Position numbers and translations under genes: made by a program. A stretch of 64,000 bases of DNA from Ceratotherium simum simum (taxonomy: Eukaryota; Chordata; Mammalia; Perissodactyla; Rhinocerotidae), in contig NW_004454210.1 in NCBI RefSeq assembly GCF_000283155.1, positions 8,754,666 through 8,818,665 on the forward strand, written 5' to 3'. Shown here piece after piece: positions 47,603 to 61,209 of this stretch. The notes beneath the pieces were generated by a model. It saw nothing but the letters and a program-made list of their open reading frames with translations. It ran no database searches and was not told the origin of the DNA. Each line of letters begins with the position of its first letter. Position 1 is the stretch's first letter.

Positions 47603-48984
47603 CTCTATTGTCTATAATGACTTCTTGCTAAAAGAAGCCCCATTCCTGATGTAGGTGGAAAACACTTGATCTTGCTGGTTAAAGATATCTCAGTCTCTTT
47701 AGGTTTAAAACAGTCTCCCTTGGGAAATCACTCAGTCTTTCAGGATTTCTCCTTCATCCCGGGGTTCTCCCTTCCCCTTTCCTTTTCCCAAAATGTCACC
47801 CAAGTGGAGGGGAAGCCACAGGGGAGGTACAGGGAAAGTCTGCCAACCTCCAGGCATTCCCAGCCTCCCTTGGTGAGGAAATTGTTCTCTCTGGCTTTGG
47901 GGCCTACATTGATACAAGCTGTTGACAGCCACAGTCCCTGCCATGGCCCTCAGTGGTAAAGGCCACATGCCTTGTACCTTCTTGGCCCAAGGCCAGGCCT
48001 CTTCCAGCCCTTTCATCCTGTCAGCCTTCGTCATTCTCCCACTGGATCTCCTACAGACCACGCACAGGCCCCTGGGAACGGAAGCACTGTCTCAAGGCCT
48101 CTCATTCCCTAACCATAGTATTTCCACTGCTCTGCAGTTGGCCTAGTTCCAAATGGAAAGCAGAGTACACACTTCCTCTGCTTGAGGACTCCTCTACCAC
48201 TCATCTGGGACAACTCTGTTCTTATACCCTCTGAATCTCCTAACTTCCTGCCTGCCACTTAAACTTTTATCTTCCTTTATAGTCATGAGAAAATAGCTCT
48301 GACATCATATCCTCTGTTGTTCCTGGCACTATCTATGATCTGTTCAGGAGCAGTCCTCCAAGCTCTGTCTTATGGGTGTATACACATATATTTTTTTCTT
48401 TCAACAAAGTCTGGCTTTTGCTAATCAAAAGCACTTGATTTCAAACTATTGTCTTGCTATGAATTTTTTTAAATTCTATTTTGAAATTCAAAGTTAAATT
48501 ATGACTTACCCATTCTTGGCTGGGGTTTTTCCTCCCTGTGACCCAAAGCATGCCATTGACTCAATGGGTGGTGGAACCAGGGGGATGACGGTTTACTATG
48601 AAGGCAAATATGTTGGTTGAATATCTCACAAATGTTATCTCCGTTACATCAATATAAGGTTTTCAGTGCAGGATGAGGGGAAGCCAATGTCAGTGTGGTA
48701 AATGTTACTACGTTTTCACCTTGTGACATGGGTATACCCACTTCATGTGAAAACTTCATGGTCCTCAAAGTGAACATATTTAAAACTGAACTATTGATTC
48801 TACCACTATACACCCAATTAGTCAGGTGCAAACCAAAGTCATTATGGATTCCTCTCTTTTCTTCACACCCCACATTTAATCTGTCTGCTCTTCAGGACCA
48901 CTAAAGGGAAGGGGAGACTTCTTCTAATTTTCACAGAAGCACTATATAGGCCAGCAGTGGCCTCATTGCTGAAACCCTAGGCCA

Positions 48985-49622
48985 AGCCACCAGCATCTGT
49001 CACCAGACTTCTTCCATTGTCTCCTCCCTGATCTCCCCACTTCTATGTTTGACCTTCTATGATCCTTTCTCCACAAAGCAGACAGACTCATCGTCTTAAA
49101 ATATAAATTAAATCATATCACTTCCAAGCTTCTCTGCTTTAAATCCTCCAGTAGCTTCCCATCATTCCTTGACCATCGTTCTTTCCCATCTCTGCCTCCC
49201 TCTTCAACCCCATCTCCTCATTTCCTTCCAAGACTCTTACTCTGCTCCAGCCGTACGTGCATCTTTCTGCCCTCAAATACACCAGGCTCACTTCTATCCC
49301 CAGGTCCTTTGCACTTACTATTTCTTTGCTTGGAGAGCTCTTCCCTAGATTTTCACACTGCTGTCTCTTTCTCAGCCTTCAGGTCTCAATTCAGATGTCA
49401 CCAAGTAGCCACACCACTCACCAGGTACCATCTGCCATATTACCCTATTTTATCTTCTTCATAGCCCTTAGTTCCTGAAATTGTTTTGTTTATTTGTTTG
49501 TTTACATGTTTATTACCTGTCTCCCCCTCATTTGGAATGCAACCACCTTTGACAGAGTCTGTATTTTTTGCATTAAACAGTGCCTGGCACATAATAAATA
49601 CTCAGTAAATATTTGTGGACTG
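48985..49622 (+). mobile_element. L2 LINE 3' end, sense
   Basis: Classic L2 3' text: CAGGTCCTTTGCACTTACTA, CTTGGAGAGCTCTTCCCTAG, CAGGTCTCAATTCAGATGTC, CCCCCTCATTTGGAATGCAA, CAGTGCCTGGCACATAATAA and CTCAGTAAATATTTGTGGAC. Confidence 0.85.
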
Positions 49623-50739
49623 AAACCAACTAATTCCAACCAGAGGGGAAAAGGAGGAAGACAATATTTTTTTAACTCTACAAGTACTAGTGGATTCTTT
49701 TTTATTAGTTTACCATTTAGAAGAAATCATCCAATTCTACTAGATGCTATGTAAGGGAATCATGAGATTAATGTGGCTTTCTAGTGAGAAACTTGGCTGC
49801 AAGATAGAACTAGCATCTATATTTATGCCATAGAAAAGCAGCTTTTTCAAATGATCAATTCAGACCAAAGTATAAATTGTTAACCTTATTTACCAGGCAC
49901 AAAATTTGAATGATTGCATGTGTGTTGGTGTGTGCTTAAACTGCTGTAGATCACCTGCTATTTTAGGGTCCCTTGATTGCTAAAAGTTGTTTACTTGATT
50001 TCTTTCATTTTAAGTGTGGCTGAAGAGGCAGGGCTGATCAGAGATAAAATGTAAAAAAAGAGGCGATTTTAATGATTTTTCAGGCACACTATAAAACAAT
50101 TATCAACAATCTTCAGATATTTCTTATACTTTCAAAACTGAAAACTAAGCTCTCCTTGATATATGCTAAAAAATTTGAATAACTGATACAGTGGAAAATC
50201 CTGAACAGCTACACAAACACTGAAGCAAGGACTTTAAAACTCTGCTCTGGGTGACATGTTGTAGAACAAAGATGCAGGAAAATTAGGCCTTATCTTGGTC
50301 AGAATAGATGAGGTCAAACATCCTTCTTCATTCCAGGTGTCATAGAGTCTGAAATTTCTACCATTAGAGCTTCATTTTTTATCCTGGAGTTCTCTTTTAA
50401 AATGCATATATTCTTGGAAATATATTAGACAAATTCATGAAGCTATTGAAACTAATTAGATCCATGTTCCTCCCAGTGGGAGAGATTACCAGTAAGAGGA
50501 CCCTGAAAGAGAAAGAGAGAGATGCATCACGGCAGACTGGAAGCACCAAATCTGGCTTTTCTGAACCTAGACTGGACCCAATATACTAGGTAGTTGTTGA
50601 ACTACTTTGGATAATAATATTGTGGGGCAAATGATTTAAGAGTGAATTTTGTGATATGAGATTTTCCTTAATCTGAGAAAATGGATTTTTTAAACTCTAA
50701 GGGTTGCTATGCAATATGAATTTTGATGGATTTTTTCCA

Positions 50740-51230
50740 GTTTGGGTCCCAACAGGAAACAGATGGTACACTTAAATTAAGACAATTTAAGGAGAGTTTC
50801 CTTTCAAAGAGACTATTTACAAGGGGTTTGAGGGGTGTAATGGAAACCCAAGGGATAGTCTAGGAACTAGGGGTTAGAAGCAGCAGAATGGCTGACACAC
50901 TTAGGCCCTAAGGGAGTGACTGTCAGAACCTGGAAGGGGAGTGTGTTATTTGGCGAGACCACCATATGAGGAGCAATGACATTTATGCAGCCGGAGGCAG
51001 CCTCACTGGGAAAAAGCCAAGGGCTAAATACCTTGACCTCACTCTTCTCCCTTCCTCTGGTCTTCTGCCAGGGCTCCTTATTGGCCAAACCCAACTGGAA
51101 GCCAAAGGAGAAGGGAATACATCCATACCAGGTCAATCTCCCTGGGTAGAGAGGAAGGTAGAAAAGGGTGGAGAGTAGATCTCAGGAGCAAATGGAAGAT
51201 ATCCAGCATAATGATACTTCATTCACTTGA
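50740..51230. mobile_element. Probable ancient repeat, family not named
   Basis: CTTCCTCTGGTCTTCTGCCA, CCAAACCCAACTGGAAGCCA and GGGTGGAGAGTAGATCTCAG resemble a widespread old mammalian repeat. Neither class nor strand can be fixed by eye. Confidence 0.3.
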
Positions 51231-52835
51231 CAGGAAGTTCTGAGGAAGAGCCACCCAACATCCCTTCCCCTTTCCACTGCAAGCTTTCAGAGTGAAGCCA
51301 TTTGCGGCTGGAGGAGAGGAAAGGATGTGTCCTTAAAATCAATGTGGAGTTTTAGACTGGACATGCCAATTTCTGCATCAAGTCTGTGTCTATAACTGAT
51401 ATTTGACACTCTATGAGCTCAGAGTGACCAGAAAATTTAAAGGCCTGCCAGAATTTTTATCTTGGTGCAGAGGAAGATGACCCCTGCACATTATATATAT
51501 GTAAAGAAACAATGGGGACAAAAATAAATAAATAAACAAAGTTGCATTTTGATCATGTCAAAGAATTGTGCTTATTCAACATACACCTACATAATCTTTT
51601 CCAACTTTCTCACTTACAGGTAATGAAACTGAATTCCAGAGAGCTTGAACACATGCCCTGATTCAGCAAGCCATTTCACACCTAAATCCAAACTAGAAGT
51701 ATGAATTGAGACATCTATAGGATATGCAGCTATAGGCATGCAAAAGCAATTAGCACTAGGACAAATTCCAAACAAGGTCAAAGACATTGACTGGCTATTT
51801 TTGCTCTGTACATTGGCTGCAGACATCACCCTTAGGTTGTGTATGGTGAGTGGGGAAGTCTCAATGGCCAGGCCAAGCTTCCTTGGTACAGTGACGTGTA
51901 CCTCTGCTCTGAGGTTGGGACCTTTGCTTTGTGATTCAGAAACTCAATTTCATCTGTTCACCGAAGAACAATCAAGTCCTGATGAATTGGTGTATTTGCC
52001 AAACTCACAACAGATTTACTGGTAAATCAAAATGTCCATTGAATTACCCTGAGAAATGTTATTGTCAAAAAGACAAGACTGATGTCAGCTGGTCAAGATT
52101 CTATGCCTGAACTGTTTGGAGAAAGAATATAGACAAATCAGACATTTACTTTCATTCTCAAGAAAATCATTCAAAGTGTAAATCCATTTGATAGTGGGTC
52201 AAAGGCATAAACTTCACACACAAATGACAACATATAATATTAATAAATTGCTTTACTGACTATATGCCCTGCATTTTTACAAATTCATGGGTGCTTTTGA
52301 TGTGTATATACCACAATGTGGTAAAACCTTGGTATCATAAAACTTTGATTAGCCAGAACTTAACTAGAACGCTTAATTTAAAAGAATTTCTTTTGATACA
52401 TGTTCTAGTTATCAATTTATTTCTTTTCAGCTCCAAATCCACCCTTCATTGCCCTGCTTTGTGATGCTATAGCTGGACCCTGTCAAAATTTCTCCTTTGC
52501 AGCTACCATGATGCTTTGTCAGTAAAGAGTGCTGGAGGGCCACTGCAGGAGGAAAGGGTATCTTTATTCTGATGTGGTTTTCCTGTTCCTGTGGTGCATG
52601 ACAGCCAGCGGGTGCTGGAATCCCAACCACACTCAACCACCTAGTGAGTCTCACAGGTATCCCAGTAGGTGATTTTGTTTTGCAACTCCAACTTGCAGCA
52701 CCTGAGTGAATTTCTCTATCCTTCAATGGGTGACAGCTATACCCTCTCCAGTGAGGTCAGAATCTCAGCTTTGAGGGGAAAAGGGCATTTCCAAATTTGT
52801 TCCTTCCTTGGCTACTCAGCCTTACCACCTAGGGC

Positions 52836-53055
52836 AAGCATTCTTAGTAGGGGTGAAAATTGGTCCTTGGGGAGGTGAAATAATCTTAGGTATTACAATG
52901 GTTTGTAGTCCTCCAGAGGGCCACAGTACATAAACAGATATACAGTGTATCTGTAGCATTAAAATTTCATGGAAGGGAGGCAATAGGGGAAAAAATGTAG
53001 AAAAATTCTCCTTAGGAGACCAATAATAAAAAAAAAAAAAGTTGAGTAACACTGC
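52836..53055. mobile_element. Possible hAT-like MER insertion within another repeat
   Basis: GCATTCTTAGTAGGGGTGAA at one end and GTTGAGTAACACTGCC at the other resemble degenerate hAT-Charlie ends. Flanking sequence on both sides (52420-52835 and 53056-53222) reads like one interrupted older repeat ending TGACTGATACA. Confidence 0.35.
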
Positions 53056-53639
53056 CCTTTAAGTAGTAGCTGCTCCCCACATCCACTATTCCTGTATTCT
53101 TTAGAGTTCTCTTTATTCCTTATTAGTTAATCTCAATTTTAGCTAATATACTTTATATTAAACTTTCCCTGTTCAAATTACTATGTGGTTTCTGTCTTCT
53201 GACTGGATCTTGACTGATACAATGCACTTGACTTCTTTGAAAGAAAGGCAAATAATAATTGAAAATATACTAACATCAGAGGCTGAGTTAAAAAAAAAAT
53301 TCCAGGACATTTCCTAGAACCTGTAGAGATCAATCTCCAGCTACTTAACATCTTGAACAGTGGGGATATACGTTCAGGATGATGATCTTGGGACCATGAC
53401 AGATGCTGAATGACCAAAGACAGGTTGTTAGCCTAAACTTAGTAAAGCAAAAGATTGGTAAAAATTGGGGTTGAAACAATGCAGGTTTTCTGGATAGCCT
53501 TAAACTAGTCAATGCATACTATAGATACTGAACACATTTCTCATTTACAGCTATTTTAAGTGCCAAACTTTGAGATAATAATGATGATTATAATGATAAT
53601 AATAATTAACATTTTTGGGGCACTTAACTATGTGCCAGC

Positions 53640-53850
53640 ACTGTTCCAAGCTCTGTCATTCTGACAAGAAGGCTGAGAATGGATAGGAAAAAGCCAGGAG
53701 TACAAGCAAGGAGGCCAGTTTGGAGACTACTGCAGAAGTCCAGGCATAAGATGATGGTGGCTTGGACTAGGGTGATAGAAGGGAGATAGAGGGCATGCTG
53801 TTGACTTACTGATACCCAGATCAGAAAGGGCTCTCCAGCCTCTCTAGCCA
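53640..53850 (-). mobile_element. L2-type LINE relic, antisense
   Basis: GGAGACTACTGCAGAAGTCC and GATGATGGTGGCTTGGACTA are complements of L2 RT-region sequence; preceded by a short AAT/ATG-rich segment at 53575-53612. Confidence 0.6.
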
Positions 53851-54099
53851 CCAAACAATCGGAACAATCATTCGATTCACTACCAGAGAAACAGGACTAG
53901 AGATAGAAATAGAATTTTTTATTTATTTGTTAAGTTCCTACTATGTGGCCAGTACTGTGTTACCCAATGTTAGGGGTACTCGATAATAATAACCACACAT
54001 TTTTTTAGTACCTTATGACCTCTTATAAGGCTATAAAATGATAACGCTAATAGAAGAACATGTAGAATATATTTGAGACTTTGAGATGGGGAAGAACTT

Positions 54100-54343
54100 T
54101 GTAAATCAGACCCAAAAAGCATGACAAAATTTTGACAGATTTGACCACACCAAAATTAAGGATTTCTATTCAATGAAGGTAATCATAGACTAACTTATGC
54201 AGACAGAGGACAGAGTGAATTAAAATATTTAGAAGATATTTCAAATCAACAAAGAATTAAAACCTAGCGTATATAAGGAGCTCCAGCAAATCAAATAAAG
54301 CACCCAATAGAAACTGTTAAAGAAAAAAATATTCAATATTACT
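54100..54343 (+). mobile_element. L1M fragment, sense (part 1, split by LTR)
   Basis: TTTGACAGATTTGACCACAC, AAAATTAAGGATTTCTATTC, TCAAATCAACAAAGAATTAA and CACCCAATAGAAACTG are L1 ORF2 3' sequence in sense orientation. It is interrupted by the LTR and resumes at 54783. Confidence 0.75.
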
Positions 54344-54782
54344 TGTTAAAGATAGTAAGGCAGACTTTATTCAGGACCATCACAATAGGTATAGGGACCA
54401 CCGCAATGGGATTTTTACAATAGCGGAGATTGGGATCAACTCCAAATACAGCATGAGCAAGTGGGGATTTATGGCCAAGGAGGAGGGTAGGGGTCAGTGG
54501 ATGGAAAATTACTAAGAGGAACCATCAGGCGTAAGAAGGATTCTTGCTAAACCGACCTAACAGGATTCTTGCTGAAGTTAGGCCAGGGTGATCAAACATC
54601 ACCTGAGGGATGGTGGAGGATGAAGAACCTGATCAGATATTGAGGGTGCGGGGTTCTGGTTAAACTGACTTAGCAGGGTTCTTGCTAAAACTGGATTTTA
54701 CGAGGAAGTGCACAGATGGGCCTAGGAGAAGATTCAGGAGCCTAACTAAAGTTTGGTCAAGCAAAGAATCTTTCTCAAAACA
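54344..54782 (-). mobile_element. Solo LTR of an endogenous retrovirus (class I-like), antisense
   Basis: 439 bp beginning TG and ending CA. On the - strand it has an AATAAA signal (complement at 54367-54372) about 28 nt from the 3' terminus, a CATAAATCCCC TATA-like element upstream, and duplicated GCAAGAATCCT-type motifs. No gag, pol or env sequence is present, so it is a recombined solo LTR. Flanking 4-5 bp duplications are imperfect (TTACT/TTGAC). It interrupts the older L1. Confidence 0.7.
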
Positions 54783-55480
54783 TTGACAAAAAGTATGAAT
54801 AGCCAGTTCTCAGAAGTGGAAACCCAAACGACTAAGAAGGGTTGAAGAGAAGTTCAGTGTTACTAGTAAACAGAGAAACGCATATTAAGACTATTTGAGA
54901 TAGCGCCTTACACCTAATAGATTTGTAAAACTTAGAAAGTTGGACAATGATTTGGCAGCCCTGGCAAAGATGTAGGGAAACAAGAACTCTCACGTGTTGC
55001 TGGTATGACTGTAATTAGATACCTGTATTCTAGAGAGCACTTTGGCAGTATTTAATTACGTGTGTGTATGTGTGTGTGCATGCACACACATATGCAGGCG
55101 ATGACTCAGGAATCCCTCTCCATGTAGTCACCTAAGGAGACATGTATGAAGATGTTTATGACAGGGTTGTTTGTGGTATAACAGAGTGAGAGGCAGTCGG
55201 GTATCCATCACTAGAGCAATGGAAGTGTTAAAAGTATCAGATGCATAATATGGAACCTTAGGCAGCAGTTCAAAGAAATCATTTAATATGTATAGAGGAA
55301 CATAGAAAGAACTTAAAAACAGCACTGTGTAAAAAAGCAAGAAGCAGAATAAGAACCATTGAACAATACAGAATTAAAACACATACATTCGTAAAACATT
55401 ATATGAAAAACTCGGGGATACGTGCATATCCAAGCACATAGTAAATAAATATATTAGAGTGGCTGCCGATGCTGGAGATG
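54783..55480 (+). mobile_element. L1M fragment, sense (part 2)
   Basis: GAATAGCCAGTTCTCAGAAG, AACAGAGAAACGCATATTAA, AACAAGAACTCTCACGTGTT and GGAACCTTAGGCAGCAGTTC continue the L1 ORF2 end and 3' UTR. A TG/CA palindrome at 55071-55090 lies inside. Confidence 0.75.
55071..55090. repeat. 20-bp perfect palindrome of TG/CA repeats
   Basis: TGTGTGTGCA followed directly by TGCACACACA, perfectly self-complementary with no spacer, next to further GT units at 55060-55070. Confidence 0.95.
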
Positions 55481-55579
55481 AAAGGGGAAAACAAGAAAAT
55501 AAAACAAGAAAATAATAAAGTAAAATAAAACAAGAAAAGGCCTCACATGGATGATCACATGCCAGATTTTTCACATGCT

Positions 55580-55905
55580 AGGTTTGAGACGCCTGTTAGA
55601 TATCTATGTGGATATACCAAGTAGGCAGCTAGATGTCAATCTGGAGTTTAGGAAAAAGGTCAGGGCTAGAGATATAATTGTGGGATATATCGGTGTATAA
55701 ATGGCACTTAGCACCAAGGAACTTTATGGGCTGAACCAGAGAGAGAATGTATAGGGGAAGAAAAGAGACCTAGAGGCACTCAACCCTTAGATGTCAACCA
55801 GAGGAGGAGGCACCAGTAAAGAGACTGTGACAAAGTGTCCAGGGAGGAAAACCAGGAGGAGGTAGTCACTAAAAGCGACCAAGGTGGGTGAAGTGAGGTG
55901 GGTGA
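55580..55905 (-). mobile_element. L2-type LINE relic, antisense
   Basis: GAGACGCCTGTTAGATATCT, GTCAATCTGGAGTTTAGG, AGGTCAGGGCTAGAGATATA and AGGCACTCAACCCTTAGATG are complements of L2 reverse-transcriptase sequence. Confidence 0.65.
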
Positions 55906-58264
55906 TTAACTCAAGTCTTTGCACTTAAAGTCCAAAAGAAAAAAGAAGATCTAAATCCTGTCTTCCTTGAAGTGTTTTCATTCCACAAATGAGATGCAAT
56001 GCCTGGTTTTTGAGAGAATCCATGTAAACAGCTGTATGAGTAGCTCATCCATCTAGCCAGTCCTTCCAGGTCTCTGGAGACACTTGAGCAAAGCACATAT
56101 CCATGAAAAGCCAGAGGGTGGGAATAAAATAGAGTGGAGCACACACTTGCAAACTGAACTCTATAAACCAAAGCCTAAATGCAGCCTTATTTATGAAACT
56201 AGAAGTGCTGTGTGAAACCAAGAATGAACATGTCGCGGTGTCAGATCAGTGACTCTAGCTTGGTTATTTCCATCAAGCAAAAAGAAAAATTATTTGAAAT
56301 ATTATCTAACTATGAAAAGCAGAATACGGGAGACAAATAGGTAGCTCCAAGTCATCTGCAAAGACAATTTAGTTGGCAAAGGTGGATTTGCATCATCAGG
56401 CAAAAAAAAAAAATGCGTATACCTATGTGTGTGTGTATATAAATTTTTTTAAAAAGTGAACTGATCTCAGGTTTCTGTTTGCTTCAAATTGCCTTCAATC
56501 AAACAGGACACACAAAGGAGCCTGGTATGATTCCAGGACTCTTCCTTTTTAAGCCTGCCAGGTTTGTCCTCTTACAGGGAATGAGAGAGAACAAGGCTGA
56601 ATATTTCTCTCTGTTTCTGAGAAGGGCTTGTCTCACCCGAGTCCTTGCAGGGCGAGACACCACCTGTGGAATGAATCTGTTGCCCTTTTTCAGTTCATTC
56701 TTTCTCATCTCCAACTGCCTGCCTAGAGAGATGATTGCTGGGAATTCACGTGTCTTTTGTTTTTCCTTAGCTTTAAGACTCTAGCCAACTCACTTAAATT
56801 ACACTCTAAAGTTAGCAGGCACTGCTTTTAAATGGAAGCCTGAGAGGTGGGGATGTGAGGGAATGAGGGGTGAATTCTTGGTTCTTTGGTACTACATTAT
56901 CACTTGATCCCTCCTCTGAGTTGTTATCTTTTGTACTTAAAAATACCTTTATTTGGCCATTAAAGTGAGTGATCCTGTAAACTGCATTCAATCAGGATAC
57001 TTCGATATTTGAAAACATTTTTGGCTACCAATTCATTTGGTTCTCATTTCATAGTGGACTTGCCTATAGCTTTAACTAAAGGGATCTTTTCAAACTTCAG
57101 TGTAGATGTTTGTCTAGATAAGTATTGTCAGTATAGGTGTTGTCAAGAAATCCTTTAGCAGCACACCAAATTTAATTAAAGAAAATTAACTTTAAAATGT
57201 ATATAAACTTAAAAGAATATAATTTTTTAAAATATATAAAGACATACTACTAAAGTAAAAATATCACAAAGACATAAATTTTATAGGAGAAAAGAACCTT
57301 AGCAATTACTGAACCAGTTCTCAATCTCTTCGTGTTTTTTCTGACTCCATTGCAACATACTCAGTAACAGCTCTCCTACATAGTGAGACTCACCTGGGAA
57401 AGACAAACACCTATACTGAAGTTTGAAAAGATCCCTTTTCTCTTGCCCCAGACCAAGTTTCTTACTTTTTAGAGAACATTTGGTGCTAAGTGATGATAAA
57501 ATTAATAGTGTGATTCACAGACTCTCTGTTGTATTGGCTAGACTGTGCTTCAACTTGAAGTGGATGACATAAGGCAGCAGTCTATAGGGCCATGGACACA
57601 AAACAACTGAGTCCTCATCTGCAGAGAAGCAGTGAGTACCTGCACATTGTTTAGTGCCCTGTTTAACCTTATAATTAAATTCTACACTTCCTTTGCTATT
57701 GATTAAAGTATATAGTACTCAATTAAAAGTTTTTATTGGCTATTAGATTTAAAATGTGATGTATTATCAAAAGCCTAAAATATAATCAATTAACAATTTT
57801 TATGAAGCAGCATCTGGCTTTGATTTCTAAAATTTTATCACATATATTCATGTAAAAGTTACAAATACAGCTGAACATAAAGAGAAAACAATTTTTCATA
57901 ATCTCAACACCTAGAGAAAACAGCATTTTCCAATGTATACTTCTAGTCTTAAACAAGAATATTTTACTTCAAAATTTTCACCCAAATAGACTTGTTTCTA
58001 CAAAGGTGAGCTTCTGAGAAACCAACTTCCTTTGTGCAAACAGCAGATTCTGCTTTGCAGGGAAGGAAGTGGCTCACATCCTGGCTAACAGGGGATCATT
58101 GTTACTCTCTCGGAATTGGCATAAAGCCTTCTTCAGCCAGAAAGACAATTATGTGACAGAGAATTCCAGAGTTGGGCCTGTCTTAGGAGAAAGGGGCTTA
58201 AAAGCAAATTTTACTCACATACAGAGTGTGCTAGTCAATTTCCATGTCTTCTCCCTAATTATTA

Positions 58265-58497
58265 CAACCCAGAAAATTGTGTGTTTGAATCCAAGCTGTT
58301 CCTTACAAGCCAGGTAACGATGGATAAATTGCTAACTCTCACTCTGTCACAGTTTCCTCATCTGTTAAATAGGGACAATAATGCTACTGATCTTACTGGG
58401 TTCTTGCAAAGACCAATGAGTTATTACAACAGAGCCCTTAGCGCCCGGCCTGCAGTAAGGTTTCAACAAATGTCAGCAACATTATTGTTATAGTCAT
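58265..58497 (+). mobile_element. MIR SINE relic
   Basis: GTGTTTGAATCCAAGCTGTT, CACAGTTTCCTCATCTGTTA, AATAGGGACAATAATGCTAC and GAGCCCTTAGCGCCCGGCCT occur in MIR order. Confidence 0.75.
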
Positions 58498-58644
58498 GGA
58501 CTGCCATGAGGATTATATGAAATACTCTATTTGAACTCCTTCCACACTTAGGTATTATTATTACAATACCTAGTATTACAGGGAGGGTTTGTTCTTCACC
58601 ACCCCCCTTTTCACTTGGCATGGCTCCCTGGTTTTTCCCTCTAG

Positions 58645-58812
58645 ACCAGTGCTATTCAGTAGAATTTTCCATGATCATAAAAATAATGAATAATCTGTGC
58701 TGTCCAATATGGTAGCCACTAGCCAAATGTGGCTACTGAGCTCTTGAAATGTGGCTAGTGCAACTGAGGAACTGAATTTTTAGTTTTAATTGTATTTACT
58801 TTTAATTAATTT
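58645..58812. mobile_element. hAT-type MER relic, family not certain
   Basis: AGTGCTATTCAGTAGAATTT, CTGTGCTGTCCAATATGGTA, AGCCACTAGCCAAATGTGGC and GAGCTCTTGAAATGTGGCTA match a common mammalian nonautonomous DNA transposon. Confidence 0.6.
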
Positions 58813-61209
58813 AAATAGTCAAAGTTAGTCCCTTGATTTGTCTGCTCCTACCCGTCTCATCACCCAATTGCCTTTAGGCTCAAAGCAAATTGATCTGTAG
58901 GGACTTTAGTAAATGTCTCCTCATTCACACTCAAGTTTTGAATAATATTGTTTTTTACATAGTACCTTCTAGATAAAATATAATCCTACCATTAAGAAAG
59001 TAGAAACAAACTGGATATATTTCCTATGTCAGGCTTCTCTGCCCAGTCTGGCTTTCCACTAAGAATTTTGCAAACTTGAATGAGAAGAACTTAATGACCT
59101 TTTCAAAACATTTAGCCGATTAGTTTAAAAGGCTGCTTTACAGGTCTAGAACGAAAAGGGGGCACTTCTGCTATCAAATGCCCTCCCTTACAGTATACAG
59201 CGGGGGATTCCCGATCTGCTCCAATTCTGTGTCTTTGGGTCAGTTTTGTACCTCTCTGTAAACTCTTGCTCAGAGCCCCCTTCTGAGCTTCAGGCTGATG
59301 CGTTCACCCACAACACCTGTTAGTGTTGAGTCTGAACTTGACCAGGTTCCCTGAAGGAAGCCACTCAGTAACTCAGAGCCAGTGGCTACAGGGCTGGGTC
59401 CTGGAAGTGAGCCCACACCCTCTTTTCCAGGTTCTAGGATCCCTGCTCTTCTTCCCTCTGTTAGACAGCCAATCTTAACTTCAGGTCCTAGATAAATCAC
59501 CTAACACTTTTATCAAAGAAAAGCTATAAAACCAAAAACAATTTTGCATTAGGTAAGATTGGCTCTTCCTTCTCTCCCGGGGAAAGGCTGCCACCTGCTG
59601 TAAAACATTAGCATTGGGCTTTTCCAAGGTCACTGAGCAAAAACTTCCTGCATACAAAATTAATGTACGCACAACCTCACCTGACTTCACATCTGTGCGT
59701 CAGGAGTGTAAAGAGGAGGGCAAACCAGGAGGCATTTCTCTTAATTTTTTGATGTAGGGCAGAAAAACAAACTCAACCATATGAATGATGCCCAGAAGGA
59801 ATTGGCATCACCCTAATTCTAAATATAAGAGCATCCTTTCTTCACCACTCACTGTTTCTTCACCACTTCACCACAGTGCTGTTTTTCAAATTAGCTCATA
59901 GTAACCATCATAAAACCTCTGCTATTAAAAGGCTTATTAATTCCTTGATCCTTCTATGTAGTTCTGTGTCTCTTTATCTATTCTTCACAGCCCCGGCAAG
60001 TCTTTGGTAGGTGAAAGGATGAGAGGAGAATAAAAATTAACAGTTTTCAGGCCAGCACCCCTGAGCCTTGCACTCTGACTTTCTGCAAAACTCCCAAACT
60101 CCTTCCCCCACTTCTCCACTCCCCACTCCCACCCTGACGCCACTCATCACCCACCAGCTGTTGTAGTGTACCTACACACACACACGCAACTTTTAGAAGT
60201 AAGTTTTGCTCTCCATTATGTTCCCAGCAAAAAGTCTCAACACTCCCACCTCCTCTGCCTAAATTATGCCTTTATATCTGGAAACTTATCAAACTTAAAG
60301 AATTACTTAGGAATTCCAACATTGAGTAAACTCAAATATAAACAAGCTGACATTTACAACTAAAAAAAATCCAATATCTAAAATGTTTGCAATATAAGGA
60401 AAATAGAACCAAGAACCAATAACTTCTAAACAAAAATAGCTGCAAGAAGCATACTTGACTGCCTGGATTTAGCTTTGTATAGTCCATGGTGTTGACACAG
60501 CTGAGACAGATGTAAAACATCTGCATAATATTTGCCAACCTCTTCCAGAAACTGTTATTTTTCTCACTGTAAATCATTGGAGCGCTCTAAATTACCACCC
60601 CAACATCTCCTGCCTGCATTTACAGGCAGGAAAAAGCAGGCTATGGAGGAAGGAAAGGACAGAAATGTTTTCGTTGATGTAAGAGAAAGCTTAAAAAAAT
60701 TGCATCAATAGCCAAAGAAATGAACCCTTACAGTATCTGATGCTGCCACACATTTGTGTGTGTATGGTTTTTCAAATACATTTTTTAAGGCAACATTTTA
60801 TTTACTGTAATATTATAACAATACTAAATGTTTTAAATTCTACCTCCCTAGCTTTTATTTCATTTTTCTGCTTCTACAGTTTTTTTATCTGTATTGCTTT
60901 CACACACAGGTTTGTAATCTACAAAGCATTTTTAATGTCTTGAACTATTCCACTGAGTTGTTATATCAAAATTTACATAATTATTCCCCAGTTGTTGGAG
61001 ATTTAGTTTCTAAGCTTTTCAATTTAGTTAATACTGAAATAAGTATCATTATGTAAAATGCTTTTTTCCTTTTTCTAAGTTAATTCATCATCCATTAGAG
61101 TGAGGGGCATGTAGTAAATGCTTAGCAAATATTTGTTGTATAAGTAAATTATTTATAATAAATTATCAGGAATGAGAATATAGAGTCAGATATTGAAACA
61201 ATTCTGGTG

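Noticed and set aside
47666..47959. 97-codon ORF with overlapping ORFs on both strands up to 48234
   Set aside because: A GC-richer stretch opens several frames on both strands at once, typical of composition and not of a gene. No splice structure or known protein is recognised.
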